Assembly (NCBI GenBank): GCA_963575645.1
Contig: OY754467.1
Coordinates: forward strand, 23,085,001-23,149,000
DNA length: 64,000 nucleotides
Source of the DNA: Xanthostigma xanthostigma
Taxonomy: Eukaryota; Arthropoda; Insecta; Raphidioptera; Raphidiidae
Direction: 5' to 3'
The position numbers and the translations under genes were made by a program. Positions 52,296-61,993 of this stretch are shown here, piece by piece; the stretch's first letter is position 1; each line of letters opens with the position of its first letter. The notes under the pieces are model-generated. The model searched no databases, had not been told where the DNA came from, and saw only the letters and a program-made list of their open reading frames with translations.

Positions 52296-52318
52296 ATGAT
52301 GACATCAACAAAAGTCAA
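52296..52318 (+). other. candidate 23-nt micro-exon
   Basis: A long pyrimidine tract ending TTTTTTGTTTTAG is followed by 23 nt and then a consensus donor GTAAGT (52319-52324). The segment begins ATGATGACATC. Strong signals at both sides in the right spacing suggest a small exon, but no partner exon was found, so this may be coincidence. The neighbouring PLE-derived insertion duplicated the donor from its second base onward. Confidence 0.25.
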
Positions 52319-52402
52319 GTAAGTACTGCTTAACAAAAATATTAGGAGCACTGTGGTTTGAATCTAATAAAAAATAGAGAATAGTTACTTCTTACCACAA
52401 CA

Positions 52403-52479
52403 AGTTTATTAGTGGATGTACATTTCGAGAGCTATGCTCTCATCTTCAGCAATACACTTCTTCAGCAATACACTAAACT
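52403..52479 (-). ncRNA. hammerhead ribozyme with 16-nt stem-I insertion
   Basis: Core CTGAAGA, stem II GAGAGC/GCTCTC (loop ATA), GAAA, palindromic stem III ATGTACAT, cleavage after C. A 16-nt direct duplication (TTCTTCAGCAATACAC on the plus strand) separates the outer stem-I strand AGTTTA from the core and duplicates the start of the core itself. It may therefore fold less well than the other copies. Confidence 0.7.
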
Positions 52480-52483
52480 GTTT

Positions 52484-52544
52484 AGTTTAGTGTATTGCTG
52501 AAGATGAGAGTATAGCTCTCGAAATGTACATCCACTAATAGACT
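52484..52544 (+). ncRNA. hammerhead ribozyme (PLE family 1)
   Basis: CTGAAGA (52498-52504), stem II GAGAG/CTCTC with loop TATAG, GAAA, palindromic stem III ATGTACAT, cleavage expected after C52532. The outer stem I pairs AGTTTA with TAGACT through one G-U pair. Confidence 0.78.
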
Positions 52545-52592
52545 TGTTGTGGTAAGAAGTAACTATTCTCTATTTTTTATAAGTACTGCTTA

Positions 52593-53575
52593 ATTATATT
52601 ATGTTGTATTTCGTTAGGCTCATTATATTAGATAAAAAAAAATTAATTGTTTAGATCTGTAAAATGTTCACAGAGTTCAAATAGAATAAATATACAGAAT
52701 AAATTTAAAATTGCAAAAATTTTTTGAGAATAATTGTTGCGGTTAGGGAAAATGACAAAAATAAAATAAAATCTAAAATCTGTGGTTTCAGTATGAGAAA
52801 TTAATTTAATTTATTTTTTTTTTGTTATGCTTCAATTAAATAACAGTTAATTTATCCCAACGTTCGGTTAAAAATACCTTCAACGACAAAATATTTATAA
52901 AAATAGGTAGCCATAATAGAGAAGGCATACATATTTACAATCTACAATTTCAAAATTTAAAAAGCAAAATATAAAGAGACTAGTTTATTTACAACGACGA
53001 TGTTGCTAGGACTTTCCAGTGCTATTGTCGTTGTCTGTGGGTGATTTATGGAGAAGGACAGTCGACCTTTAAACAATTGAAAAAAGAGTGAACGGTGTAG
53101 GATATTAATATACCTACACATAAAAAATAATTAAAAACATCGGCGCATCATTTAATTCAGATTTTGGTTGATAGCATTATTTTAATTATCCCTATTATAC
53201 CAAGAATGGTTTAGGTAGCGTGGGTTTGCAATGACAGTAATTGGATGTATTATTTTGCAAACGAAGTGCCACTTGTTGAATGTCAAGTGGTAGACAGATT
53301 GGCGAAACTGCTTGGTCAAAAGATGATGTGTAACAGTATAATTCTTATACAACTTGAAATTGCAAATTAGATAATTTTAACATTTTCACTTGTCTATCAT
53401 CCGACCGAAATTATTAATTATATTAGTATTCTAGTTTATCTTAACAAATGTGAGAAAGTAATAAATAATTTAAATCGTTAAATATCAGAACACATTACGT
53501 AATTTTGTTATTCAAGTAGGTGTTTTTAAAAGTAGTAATTTTAATAGATTTTAGGTCAACATCTTTTTCACTTAC
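52593..53575. other. AT-rich non-coding stretch
   Basis: No gene or bounded repeat recognised. Confidence 0.45.
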
Positions 53576-53677
53576 CTTCACATTTTGTAAATTTTCATGT
53601 AGACTTCCTCGAGATCTGTGCAAATAATTACTGTCTGTAATCTGTATGATTCAAAGCACCTTCTGTGAACGCCATAA
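53576..53677 (-). other. candidate spliced exon, 102 nt
   Basis: On the minus strand a TTGTTTTTTTTTGCAG acceptor precedes 102 nt that end at a consensus donor GTAAGT (53575-53570). Two frames are interrupted early. The third is open as far as a TGA two bases before the donor, giving a 33-residue stretch with no recognised domain. It may be a non-coding or untranslated exon, or a chance pairing of splice signals. Confidence 0.35.
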
Positions 53678-53874
53678 CTGCAAAAAAAAACAATGATTAA
53701 CAAAAATGTATTTGTAAATATTAAGAGATCAACATTAAGCTTATACGGAAACTTGACCACTTAATAACAGTCTTACAATTGTTGCTGTCGTATTAATATA
53801 TAGAAATTATTATTTTAAAACCGGATCTTTTAGTTTAAAGTTTATTGTTAATTTACGGTTAAATAAAATAAATA

Positions 53875-54170
53875 CAGTAGAACGCCGATTATCCGAACGC
53901 CGATTAACCGAATCGCCAATTATCCGAATCGGTTCTAAGCGTAATATAAAAAATTAAAATCAAGTAATTTTTCAATAAAAACAAGTTTTGTGGGGACGCA
54001 AGAATACAAAAATGCGAGTGACAATTGCCGTGTAGACGCTACAATGGTATCAGCACACGTCGAAGTTGGAACTCGCTGGAGTCCAGATATATTTTAACTG
54101 TTACCAGTCTATGTCCGATTATCCGAATCGACCCCGGTCCCAATTAATTCGGATAATCGGCGTTCTATTG
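53875..54170. mobile_element. pogo/Tigger-like MITE (Tc1-mariner superfamily)
   Basis: 296 bp flanked by TA (53873-53874 and 54171-54172). The ends CAGTAGAACGCCGATTATCC and its near-complement form TIRs of about 25 bp with one mismatch. The CAGT..GAA...GATTATCCG ends and subterminal CGATTA(T/A)CCGAA repeats are typical of pogo-like elements. With no DDE gene, it would be mobilised by a full-length pogo transposase elsewhere. Confidence 0.82.
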
Positions 54171-54172
54171 TA

Positions 54173-54942
54173 ACTGATATTCGATATATTATGTGACATC
54201 AAATTAAAGCTAATATGTTCAATGGTATGAAATGTCATAATTTGATGTAAATTTTTAACTTTTCAACGAATTTATAAAGCTATTCTCCTCGAATTTTACT
54301 TACACTTTTACACATAGTGAAATGTGTATTTATCGATTTTATTATCTTGTAGAGGGGTTGGTTTTGTGTTCTTTCCTTATTTTATCCTCCTAGTAATCAA
54401 GAGTAATTAGCAGTAATCATTATTCAGAAAGACTTTTTTTTATTATAGCAAAGGCAAATAAGACATCTTATTTTCAAAGAACAGGAAACAAATGCCAGTT
54501 TTTTCTCATTGAAAAAACCTTTATTCCCTGACTGCCCTCAGTCTTTTCTCAGCTGTCTCATTATATCTCGAAAAATATTATATTTATAGATCTGCATAAA
54601 CCTTCAAGGTCTATCTTATTACTCGCAAATGACTTTATACAACTTTATGTATTAACAATAAAATAATGCCACCACAATTTCATTTATACGTATATTAACC
54701 CAGCGTTGTTATACAGGTTGATGCTTAACGTATTGATAAAAAATCGTGAAAAAGATGTTTGTCTATTAATTGTATCAAGATCTGTTTATTATAGTTTAAA
54801 CCACATTAACAATTAGATTCAATGCTTAATCGACAAATATTTTCGTTGTTTACACCCCCAATCTGAAATTTAAATCTTCTGTTTTCATGACTCATCTATT
54901 ACAAACCTCCAGTTACCCATTTCTTATCGGAAAACTGGTGAA
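54173..54942. other. AT-rich non-coding stretch
   Basis: Nothing recognised. Confidence 0.45.
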
Positions 54943-55131
54943 CCGATTACATATTACTCGTGCTAGTTGAATAAAGTATTATGTGCGACCATTGATCGAA
55001 GGAGAACATTACACTCGCGTTACCGCACTCGCTACGCTCGTGCAGCAAATTTCACGCTCATGGAAACTTCTCCTTCTCTCACTAGTCGCACATAATACTT
55101 TATTCAACTAGCACGAGTAATATGTAATCGG
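54943..55131. repeat. foldback with perfect 47-bp arms
   Basis: Arms 54943-54989 and 55085-55131 are exact inverted copies starting CCGATTACATATTACTCG. The interior (54990-55084) has CGCACTCGCTACGCTCGTGC-type palindromic wording. A diverged relative of the arm (ATATTACTCACGCGTGTTGA) recurs near 55460, so the whole 54943-55480 block may be one older element. Confidence 0.75.
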
Positions 55132-55253
55132 AGCCCTGATAAAAGAGGGAAAAATAATAAATCACTTCATTTATTGACGTACCCACCACCCTCGATGCAC
55201 ACAAGATGGCCCTGACTTTCGCTGAATTGCGATGCCGTTTTCATATATACAAA

Positions 55254-55383
55254 TCGCTACCGCGTTCCTATTGGTCCAGAAACTATGCAGTAACAATTCA
55301 TTACCGTAAAATTTCGGCTCGCTACCGCGTTCCTATTGGTCCAGAAACTATGCAGTAATACATTATCGTACAGTTTCGTCTCA
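55254..55383. repeat. 65-bp direct tandem duplication
   Basis: Copies start TCGCTACCGCGTTCCTATTG at 55254 and 55319 and share the following AGAAACTATGCAGTAA. Each holds an inverted CCAAT box (ATTGG). Confidence 0.75.
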
Positions 55384-56082
55384 TTATTTAGCACTCTACG
55401 CGTCAACATGCAGTAATTTATTATTTCTCCCGAATTTAGCAGGTCCCCGAAATTATATATTACTCACGCGTGTTGAATAAACCTGAATAACGATATTTAT
55501 ACCAGCATCCTATATATACTTACATTGAGGGTACGTGTGGTGTACTTTATGAACTTATGTAATTAACATTGCTCTCGGAAGCCGTAAATATGTAGATGGC
55601 TTATAGAGACACGGTGTTATATGTGACATGGATGTCACCCAGTGATCGAGCTTGTTAACCCCCCTGTCACCGCACCTCCTGCGCCATTGTGCATGCATGA
55701 TGCCTGACAGTGACATACATACGTCATTCACAATATATTATGTTGTTATGTCTGAAAATCGTCAGGCAGGGATGGATTATTGACTATATATTATGTATGA
55801 TGTGTCAAGCAAAAATTAAATAGTTCCTTATAACCATAGGGAAGAACAAGTGTAATTATGACATTTCAATAATATTTCATCGTAGTTAGGAAGCTGACGC
55901 GCAAAAAAACCATGTCGTCCCAACCTTCTGCCGCTTGGTACATAAGCTATTTAAGTAATTTAGGGCATTTTTTCTTATATTATAATATAAAGGCTGAATC
56001 TGAACCTATTTTAAGATAGGGGGTATAAAAAATTTCAAAGGTGCAGGTAAACAATGGTTAAAATTAAAAGACTATTTCTCGG
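55384..56082. other. non-coding stretch
   Basis: No gene recognised. Confidence 0.45.
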
Positions 56083-56215
56083 CCATTATCATCGGGGAAA
56101 AAAAATGTTCCAACAAAAGTTGTAGAGAAAAAGAATTCGCGTCTGGAACGAGCTTACGCGGATTCTTTTTCTCTACAAATTTTGTTGGGACATTTTTTCC
56201 CCTCGATAATAATGG
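56083..56215. repeat. 133-bp imperfect foldback
   Basis: The arms pair CCATTATCATCGGGG, TGTTCCAACAAAAGTTGTAG and AGAAAAAGAATTCGCG with their complements, with a few mismatches, around a short centre near 56140-56157. Confidence 0.65.
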
Positions 56216-56297
56216 GTTAGTTATGGGGCAAAAACGGCTTTTCCGAAACTTTAAAGCGGCATATTCTCCGCCAACCTCTCCGACATGTGGTCACAAC

Positions 56298-56739
56298 CAG
56301 TGTTGCCAGTCTAGTAAAATTGTACTAGATCTAGTACTTTTTTGTAATTTTCTGTACGCTAGTAGGTACGTTGAAGCAAAAATCTAGTACTTTTTAATAC
56401 CCAATGTCCACACACCCACCACAACAAACGAAAAAAGGGAAATTACCAAAAAAAAGACTTTTTTGTTGTGAAAATAAAAGGATCTTTTTTTTTCGTTCTC
56501 CTACATTGTGCCCATATACAATAAAATTTGTGAAATTAGGTTGTTAAAAAAAAGGTCATCCGTTTTTTTTTTTTTTTCTTTTTTTTGCTCTCCAATTGTG
56601 CACACAACAAAATTATTTAAGCCAGATTGTTAAAAAAAGGTCATTTGTGGTTGGCAAATCTTAAAAAAATTCTAGTACTTTTTTCTACTTTTTTCAACCC
56701 TGATCTAGTACGCAAAACAAAAAAGTTCTGGCAACACTG
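56298..56739. mobile_element. hAT-type MITE, 442 bp
   Basis: Exact 8-bp direct repeat GTCACAAC flanks it (56290-56297 and 56740-56747). The ends are CAGTGTTGCCAG and CTGGCAACACTG, a common hAT terminus in insects. The interior repeats TCTAGTACTTTTT in both orientations and holds long A/T runs. The frame 56641-56844 (minus) crosses its edge and is not a gene. Confidence 0.82.
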
Positions 56740-56747
56740 GTCACAAC

Positions 56748-57600
56748 GTATACCAAAATGTCGCGGGAGCTCGACTCTACAGTTTTTGTAGGAAACATTT
56801 TTCGTTTCGAGACACAGCGGTTTGACATTCCCAATCCACTCCACTATTATGAAAACATATTTTTTATGGTATTAATTTTGCGCTACTACTTCTCTAAACT
56901 GCCGCTCACTAAAATCTGCCACCTTTAGGTATTGGTAAAGGTTAGACACAGAAGCCTGCAGAATCCTTCTCCGTTTCAAAGAAAAAATCTTTTAAAAAAA
57001 TGACAAAATAAAATAACACCGACAGCGAAACCTGTAGTTGATGCATTCTATACCCTCCTCCCCTTCGAAATAAGTTTTCGATCCACGAATGATTTATGTG
57101 AAGGATAGGTTACTTAATTTTGGATTTCCCTATCGTGGAAAGTTTGTCCAAAATTGCTTTTCAAGTTTTATATTGTAACCAACGCTATAGGTATATTTCT
57201 TCGCGGTAACATCTCAGTGTGTTCCGACAGTTATGTAAACCGAGTATTAATATTACACCAATGGCTGACTGACTTCATTATAATACACATGGCGAACGAT
57301 GATGGTTGATCGCCGATCGGTTTCACATTTCACTGACTAATCAAAACTTGCTTGCATCAGCAGGTTGTGTATTTACGTGATAAGTGATAACCTTCAATGT
57401 TTATGGAAACCTAACAGGTTAATGAGGTCTACTTTGTATTATAAATATTAAAATTAAGTTCACTGAGTCGTATTTAATCGAATCAATTATTATATGAAAT
57501 ATTTACCCAATTTGTGAAGTGATTCTAATGTTGGGTTAGATAAGATGCGTTTTCATTCAAATTATTTTAGCTACAATTTAACCATTGGGTGAACTAAAAG
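56748..57600. other. AT-rich non-coding stretch
   Basis: No gene or bounded repeat recognised between the hAT MITE and the left TSD of the Penelope-like insertion. Confidence 0.45.
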
Positions 57601-57685
57601 TATAATCCTGTACTAACAAAAATATTAAGAGCACTGTGGTTTGAATCTAATAAAAAATAGAGAATAGTTACTTCTTACCACAACA

Positions 57686-57746
57686 AGTTTATTAGTGGAT
57701 GTACATTTCGAGAGCTATGCTCTCATCTTCAGCAATACACTAAACT
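57686..57746 (-). ncRNA. hammerhead ribozyme, 3' pLTR of full PLE copy
   Basis: A 61-nt fold on the minus strand: outer stem I AGTTTA/TAAACT, internal loop, inner pairs G-C and U-A, then CTGAAGA, stem II GAGAGC/GCTCTC with loop ATA, GAAA, stem III ATGTACAT, and cleavage expected between 57698 and 57697. Every conserved core base is present. It lies in the 3' untranslated part, about 230 nt past the stop codon of the RT gene. Confidence 0.85.
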
Positions 57747-57978
57747 GAGTTCATTAACAAAAATCTTTACATTATATAGCAATTACAGGTATAAATTAAA
57801 ATAATAATACAGGTACTAAAAATTAACCATTGACTTATGAAAAGTCAGGTAACGTCAATCTGGTATACCCAATATATACCTGAAACCATGTCAACCAAGC
57901 GCTGGTCCGTGTCAATGAAAATTCTGTAAAAAACAAAGGAAACAACAAAACCAAAAAACAAAAATTAACGAACCTCGG

Positions 57979-60327
57979 CTACAAAAGATCGAATAATGCT
58001 GAAAAAGGTATAGGGCCATTATCTGAATTTAAAAGTTTCTGTGTGTCACTCTTGGCTATGTATATACTTTCAAAACTATCCAACTGCTGTTTATTATGTA
58101 CTGTTTTTAGCAAACTTAAGTTATTTATACTAATGTCATGGTTAGTTTCTAAAATATGGTTAGCTACGCTGGATTTGTCCGGTCTACAAAATTTTATATG
58201 GGAGAAGTGTTCTTTCCATCTGGTAGCTATTTGACGTCGGGTTTGTCCTATGTATAATTTGTCACACGTACCGCAATTAATTTTGTATATACCAGACTTT
58301 TCTAAAGTGGGTGTGCTGTCTTTCGGGTTGCCTAGGTGTTTACTAATACTATTTTCATTTTTAAAGGCTTTAATTAAATTAACGTTTTTGAATATATTAT
58401 CTAAGCCTTTAGTAAGAATGGGATCGTATGTTAGGCCAATATATTTTAATGGGGGATTATCTGTAATTAGTGTCGTACTATTTCTAAAATTTAACTTTAC
58501 TTTTTTCTTTTTGAGAATATTCAAAACCATATCTTTAGAATAACCGTTTAATTCAGCTATATTAATTATATTAAGTAATTCTTGATCAAAACGATGCTTG
58601 TTAAGAGGAATAGTTAACAGTCGATGTATCATACTTTGGAAGGTCGCTTGTTTGTGTATTAGGGGGTGATTAGAATGGTTCATAATATATCTGTTATTGT
58701 TCGTCGGTTTTCTATAAATGTCAAATTCTAATGAGTCTATTTTTTTGTGGATCATGAGGTCTAAAAAAGGTATGCTATTGTTGGTTTCAATTTCATGAGT
58801 GAATTTAATGGATGGATATCGACTGTTGAGATCATCAATGAAGCTATTAATATCGTACTTACTAGTATCGAAGATGGCAAAAATATCATCAACGTACCTA
58901 AACCAAACGCGGGGGAAATATTTAAGGTCGTTTTTAATTTCTGATTCTAAGTTACACATAAATAAGTTCGCAATAAAGGGGGAAAGACAATTACCCATAG
59001 CCGTACCAGAGTGTTGTTTATAAAACTTACCGTTGAATTGAAAAAAGTTATTGTACATGCAAGTTTCAGTTAATTTTATGTATTCATTAATACTATCAAG
59101 GTCAATATTATTTAACAAAAGAAAGTTTTTGAGGTGTTTAAGCGTCACCTCTATAGGGATACTTGGGAAGAGAACACAGACATCAAAAGAAACTAATAGT
59201 TCGCTACTTTTTAATTTTATGTCTTTGATCTTGGTTACTAAATCTAAGCTGTTTTTAATTGAAAACTGATCATGGATTTGCTGCATTTTACTAAATTCCG
59301 TAGTTAACCATTTAGATAAAATATAGGTAGGGGAGTCGATGTTATTAACGATCGGTCTCATTAATTTGCCCGGTTTATGGATTTTAGGTAAACAGTACAT
59401 TTTGGGTAAAACTGGATTTGAGGTCACGAATTTTGATACGTCTTTTTTCCGTATCAATAAAGGGCATTGTTTTAAACAATTTTTAACATTGTTAACGAAT
59501 TTTGAAAGTGGGTTCTTGGGAATGTTGATGTACGGTCCTTCTTGGAGTAATTTATTACCTCTATTAAAGTAGTCTTGTTTATCCAAAATCACAACTGTGT
59601 TTCCTTTGTCAGCTTTTAAGTAGAAGCAATCTTTATTTTTAAGGTTTTTCAAAATGGCTAAGTTTTTATTCAAATTTTCCGGTTGTTTGATTTTGGACAA
59701 ATTGTCGGTCAGTCGTAGTTTACAAGCGTTTCTAATATAATTTTTATTTTCATCATTTAGATGTTTTATACCGGTTTCAATATCAGCAATTATGTTAATT
59801 AATGTGGATTTCGCAGGGATGGAATGTTTTAAACCATTTGACAGGAGACTAATTTCTTCGGGATTAAATGCTACCGAGGATTCGTTCTTTACAAAGTTAT
59901 TAATTGAGGGGCTACTATCGGTGTTTTTAAAATTAACTGGTTTTAATTTTTTGAACTTTTTTCTAAGACGGTGTATTTTTGACTCATACTTATTAAAATT
60001 TACTTCATTAACTTTTTGTAAGAATTTATCCCAATCTGATTTTGCCATTAAATTACTTATTTTTAAGTGTAATTGATATAATTCTAATTCCAATTTAGCT
60101 AATTTACCATGTAAAAATTGAATTTCTAAATTGAGCCATTTGGTTTTTGCAGCATCTTTCGCCTTTTTAACGCGTTCGTTAGTAATTTTGTTTTTAAACT
60201 CTGAGATGAACTTAGGGAAAACATTGGATTTTTTACAGTTTATTAAAAACTTAATATCAGCCCGTAAGAATTTTACTCTAAGGTTGTACCTAAAAAATAA
60301 ATTAAGCTCATTTGGCCGAAAAGCCAT
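57979..60327 (-). CDS. Penelope-like reverse transcriptase / GIY-YIG endonuclease, intact
   Basis: A 782-residue protein expected to copy the element's RNA and to nick target DNA. The N-terminal 1-150 is Lys-rich and probably coiled coil. A PLE-type pre-RT block holds KADKGNTVVILDK (238-250). The RT domain follows with LPKIHKPG (313-320), RPIV (324-327), SFD with catalytic Asp382, GTAMG (441-445), YVDD (478-481) and IPFLDL (519-524). A linker leads to the endonuclease: GIY (679-681), YIG (692-694), R697/R698, E706, a CxxC pair (C685, C688) with H724 and H730, and E753. All catalytic residues are present and length is normal for a PLE. The ATG is preceded by a leader of about 89 nt if the transcript starts at the cleavage site of the upstream hammerhead (60416). 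The order RT then GIY-YIG separates it from LINEs and LTR elements. Confidence 0.95.
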   Translation of the reverse strand: MAFRPNELNLFFRYNLRVKFLRADIKFLINCKKSNVFPKFISEFKNKITNERVKKAKDAAKTKWLNLEIQFLHGKLAKLELELYQLHLKISNLMAKSDWDKFLQKVNEVNFNKYESKIHRLRKKFKKLKPVNFKNTDSSPSINNFVKNESSVAFNPEEISLLSNGLKHSIPAKSTLINIIADIETGIKHLNDENKNYIRNACKLRLTDNLSKIKQPENLNKNLAILKNLKNKDCFYLKADKGNTVVILDKQDYFNRGNKLLQEGPYINIPKNPLSKFVNNVKNCLKQCPLLIRKKDVSKFVTSNPVLPKMYCLPKIHKPGKLMRPIVNNIDSPTYILSKWLTTEFSKMQQIHDQFSIKNSLDLVTKIKDIKLKSSELLVSFDVCVLFPSIPIEVTLKHLKNFLLLNNIDLDSINEYIKLTETCMYNNFFQFNGKFYKQHSGTAMGNCLSPFIANLFMCNLESEIKNDLKYFPRVWFRYVDDIFAIFDTSKYDINSFIDDLNSRYPSIKFTHEIETNNSIPFLDLMIHKKIDSLEFDIYRKPTNNNRYIMNHSNHPLIHKQATFQSMIHRLLTIPLNKHRFDQELLNIINIAELNGYSKDMVLNILKKKKVKLNFRNSTTLITDNPPLKYIGLTYDPILTKGLDNIFKNVNLIKAFKNENSISKHLGNPKDSTPTLEKSGIYKINCGTCDKLYIGQTRRQIATRWKEHFSHIKFCRPDKSSVANHILETNHDISINNLSLLKTVHNKQQLDSFESIYIAKSDTQKLLNSDNGPIPFSALFDLL

Positions 60328-60404
60328 CTTAATAACAAAAATATTAAGAGCACTGTGGTTTGAATCTAATAAAAAATAGAGAATAGTTACTTCTTACCAC
60401 AACA

Positions 60405-60465
60405 AGTTTATTAGTGGATGTACATTTCGAGAGCTATGCTCTCATCTTCAGCAATACACTAAACT
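60405..60465 (-). ncRNA. hammerhead ribozyme, 5' side of full PLE copy
   Basis: Same sequence and fold as 57686-57746. It belongs to the 3' pLTR of the truncated upstream unit but acts as the 5' boundary of the full copy. Cleavage between 60417 and 60416 would leave an 89-nt leader before the RT start codon. The distance to the equivalent site downstream is 2719 nt, equal to the tandem period. Confidence 0.85.
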
Positions 60466-60697
60466 GAGTTCATTAACAAAAATCTTTACATTATATAGCA
60501 ATTACAGGTATAAATTAAAATAATAATACAGGTACTAAAAATTAACCATTGACTTATGAAAAGTCAGGTAACGTCAATCTGGTATACCCAATATATACCT
60601 GAAACCATGTCAACCAAGCGCTGGTCCGTGTCAATGAAAATTCTGTAAAAAACAAAGGAAACAACAAAACCAAAAAACAAAAATTAACGAACCTCGG

Positions 60698-61993
60698 CTA
60701 CAAAAGATCGAATAATGCTGAAAAAGGTATAGGGCCATTATCTGAATTTAAAAGTTTCTGTGTGTCACTCTTGGCTATGTATATACTTTCAAAACTATCC
60801 AACTGCTGTTTATTATGTACTGTTTTTAGCAAACTTAAGTTATTTATACTAATGTCATGGTTAGTTTCTAAAATATGGTTAGCTACGCTGGATTTGTCCG
60901 GTCTACAAAATTTTATATGGGAGAAGTGTTCTTTCCATCTGGTAGCTATTTGACGTCGGGTTTGTCCTATGTATAATTTGTCACACGTACCGCAATTAAT
61001 TTTGTATATACCAGACTTTTCTAAAGTGGGTGTGCTGTCTTTCGGGTTGCCTAGGTGTTTACTAATACTATTTTCATTTTTAAAGGCTTTAATTAAATTA
61101 ACGTTTTTGAATATATTATCTAAGCCTTTAGTAAGAATGGGATCGTATGTTAGGCCAATATATTTTAATGGGGGATTATCTGTAATTAGTGTCGTACTAT
61201 TTCTAAAATTTAACTTTACTTTTTTCTTTTTGAGAATATTCAAAACCATATCTTTAGAATAACCGTTTAATTCAGCTATATTAATTATATTAAGTAATTC
61301 TTGATCAAAACGATGCTTGTTAAGAGGAATAGTTAACAGTCGATGTATCATACTTTGGAAGGTCGCTTGTTTGTGTATTAGGGGGTGATTAGAATGGTTC
61401 ATAATATATCTGTTATTGTTCGTCGGTTTTCTATAAATGTCAAATTCTAATGAGTCTATTTTTTTGTGGATCATGAGGTCTAAAAAAGGTATGCTATTGT
61501 TGGTTTCAATTTCATGAGTGAATTTAATGGATGGATATCGACTGTTGAGATCATCAATGAAGCTATTAATATCGTACTTACTAGTATCGAAGATGGCAAA
61601 AATATCATCAACGTACCTAAACCAAACGCGGGGGAAATATTTAAGGTCGTTTTTAATTTCTGATTCTAAGTTACACATAAATAAGTTCGCAATAAAGGGG
61701 GAAAGACAATTACCCATAGCCGTACCAGAGTGTTGTTTATAAAACTTACCGTTGAATTGAAAAAAGTTATTGTACATGCAAGTTTCAGTTAATTTTATGT
61801 ATTCATTAATACTATCAAGGTCAATATTATTTAACAAAAGAAAGTTTTTGAGGTGTTTAAGCGTCACCTCTATAGGGATACTTGGGAAGAGAACACAGAC
61901 ATCAAAAGAAACTAATAGTTCGCTACTTTTTAATTTTAAAATTAAAAAGTAGCGAACTATTAGTTTCTTTTGATGTCTGTGTTCTCTTCCCAA
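60698..61993 (-). pseudogene. 5'-truncated PLE RT/endonuclease, tandem copy
   Basis: It encodes residues 371-782 of the intact protein without change (60698-61936). The N-terminal half and the start of the RT domain are missing. The first 19 codons of the open frame (MGREHRHQ...) are read through the inversion joint from the opposite copy and are not PLE protein. YVDD and the whole GIY-YIG domain remain, but the Lys-rich region and RT fingers are gone, so it should not work as an RT. Its main role may be to supply the upstream pLTR and ribozyme for unit 1. Confidence 0.9.

Larger units (their letters stand above)
52333..52579. mobile_element. minimal Penelope-like insertion: two inverted hammerhead ends
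   Basis: 247 bp flanked by a 13-bp direct repeat TAAGTACTGCTTA (52320-52332 and 52580-52592). The left half is a minus-oriented pLTR end and the right half a plus-oriented one, meeting near 52480. Both are close relatives of the 57616-63506 element. The left terminus has the same 34-nt extension (from ACAAAAATATTAGGAGC) and the right terminus stops at CTATTTTTTAT. Nothing of the coding region remains, so this is a product of extreme 5' truncation. Confidence 0.85.

Noticed and set aside
58043-60379. Plus-strand frames opposite the PLE gene
   Set aside because: They are shadows of the RT-endonuclease gene on the other strand and recur in each copy for that reason.
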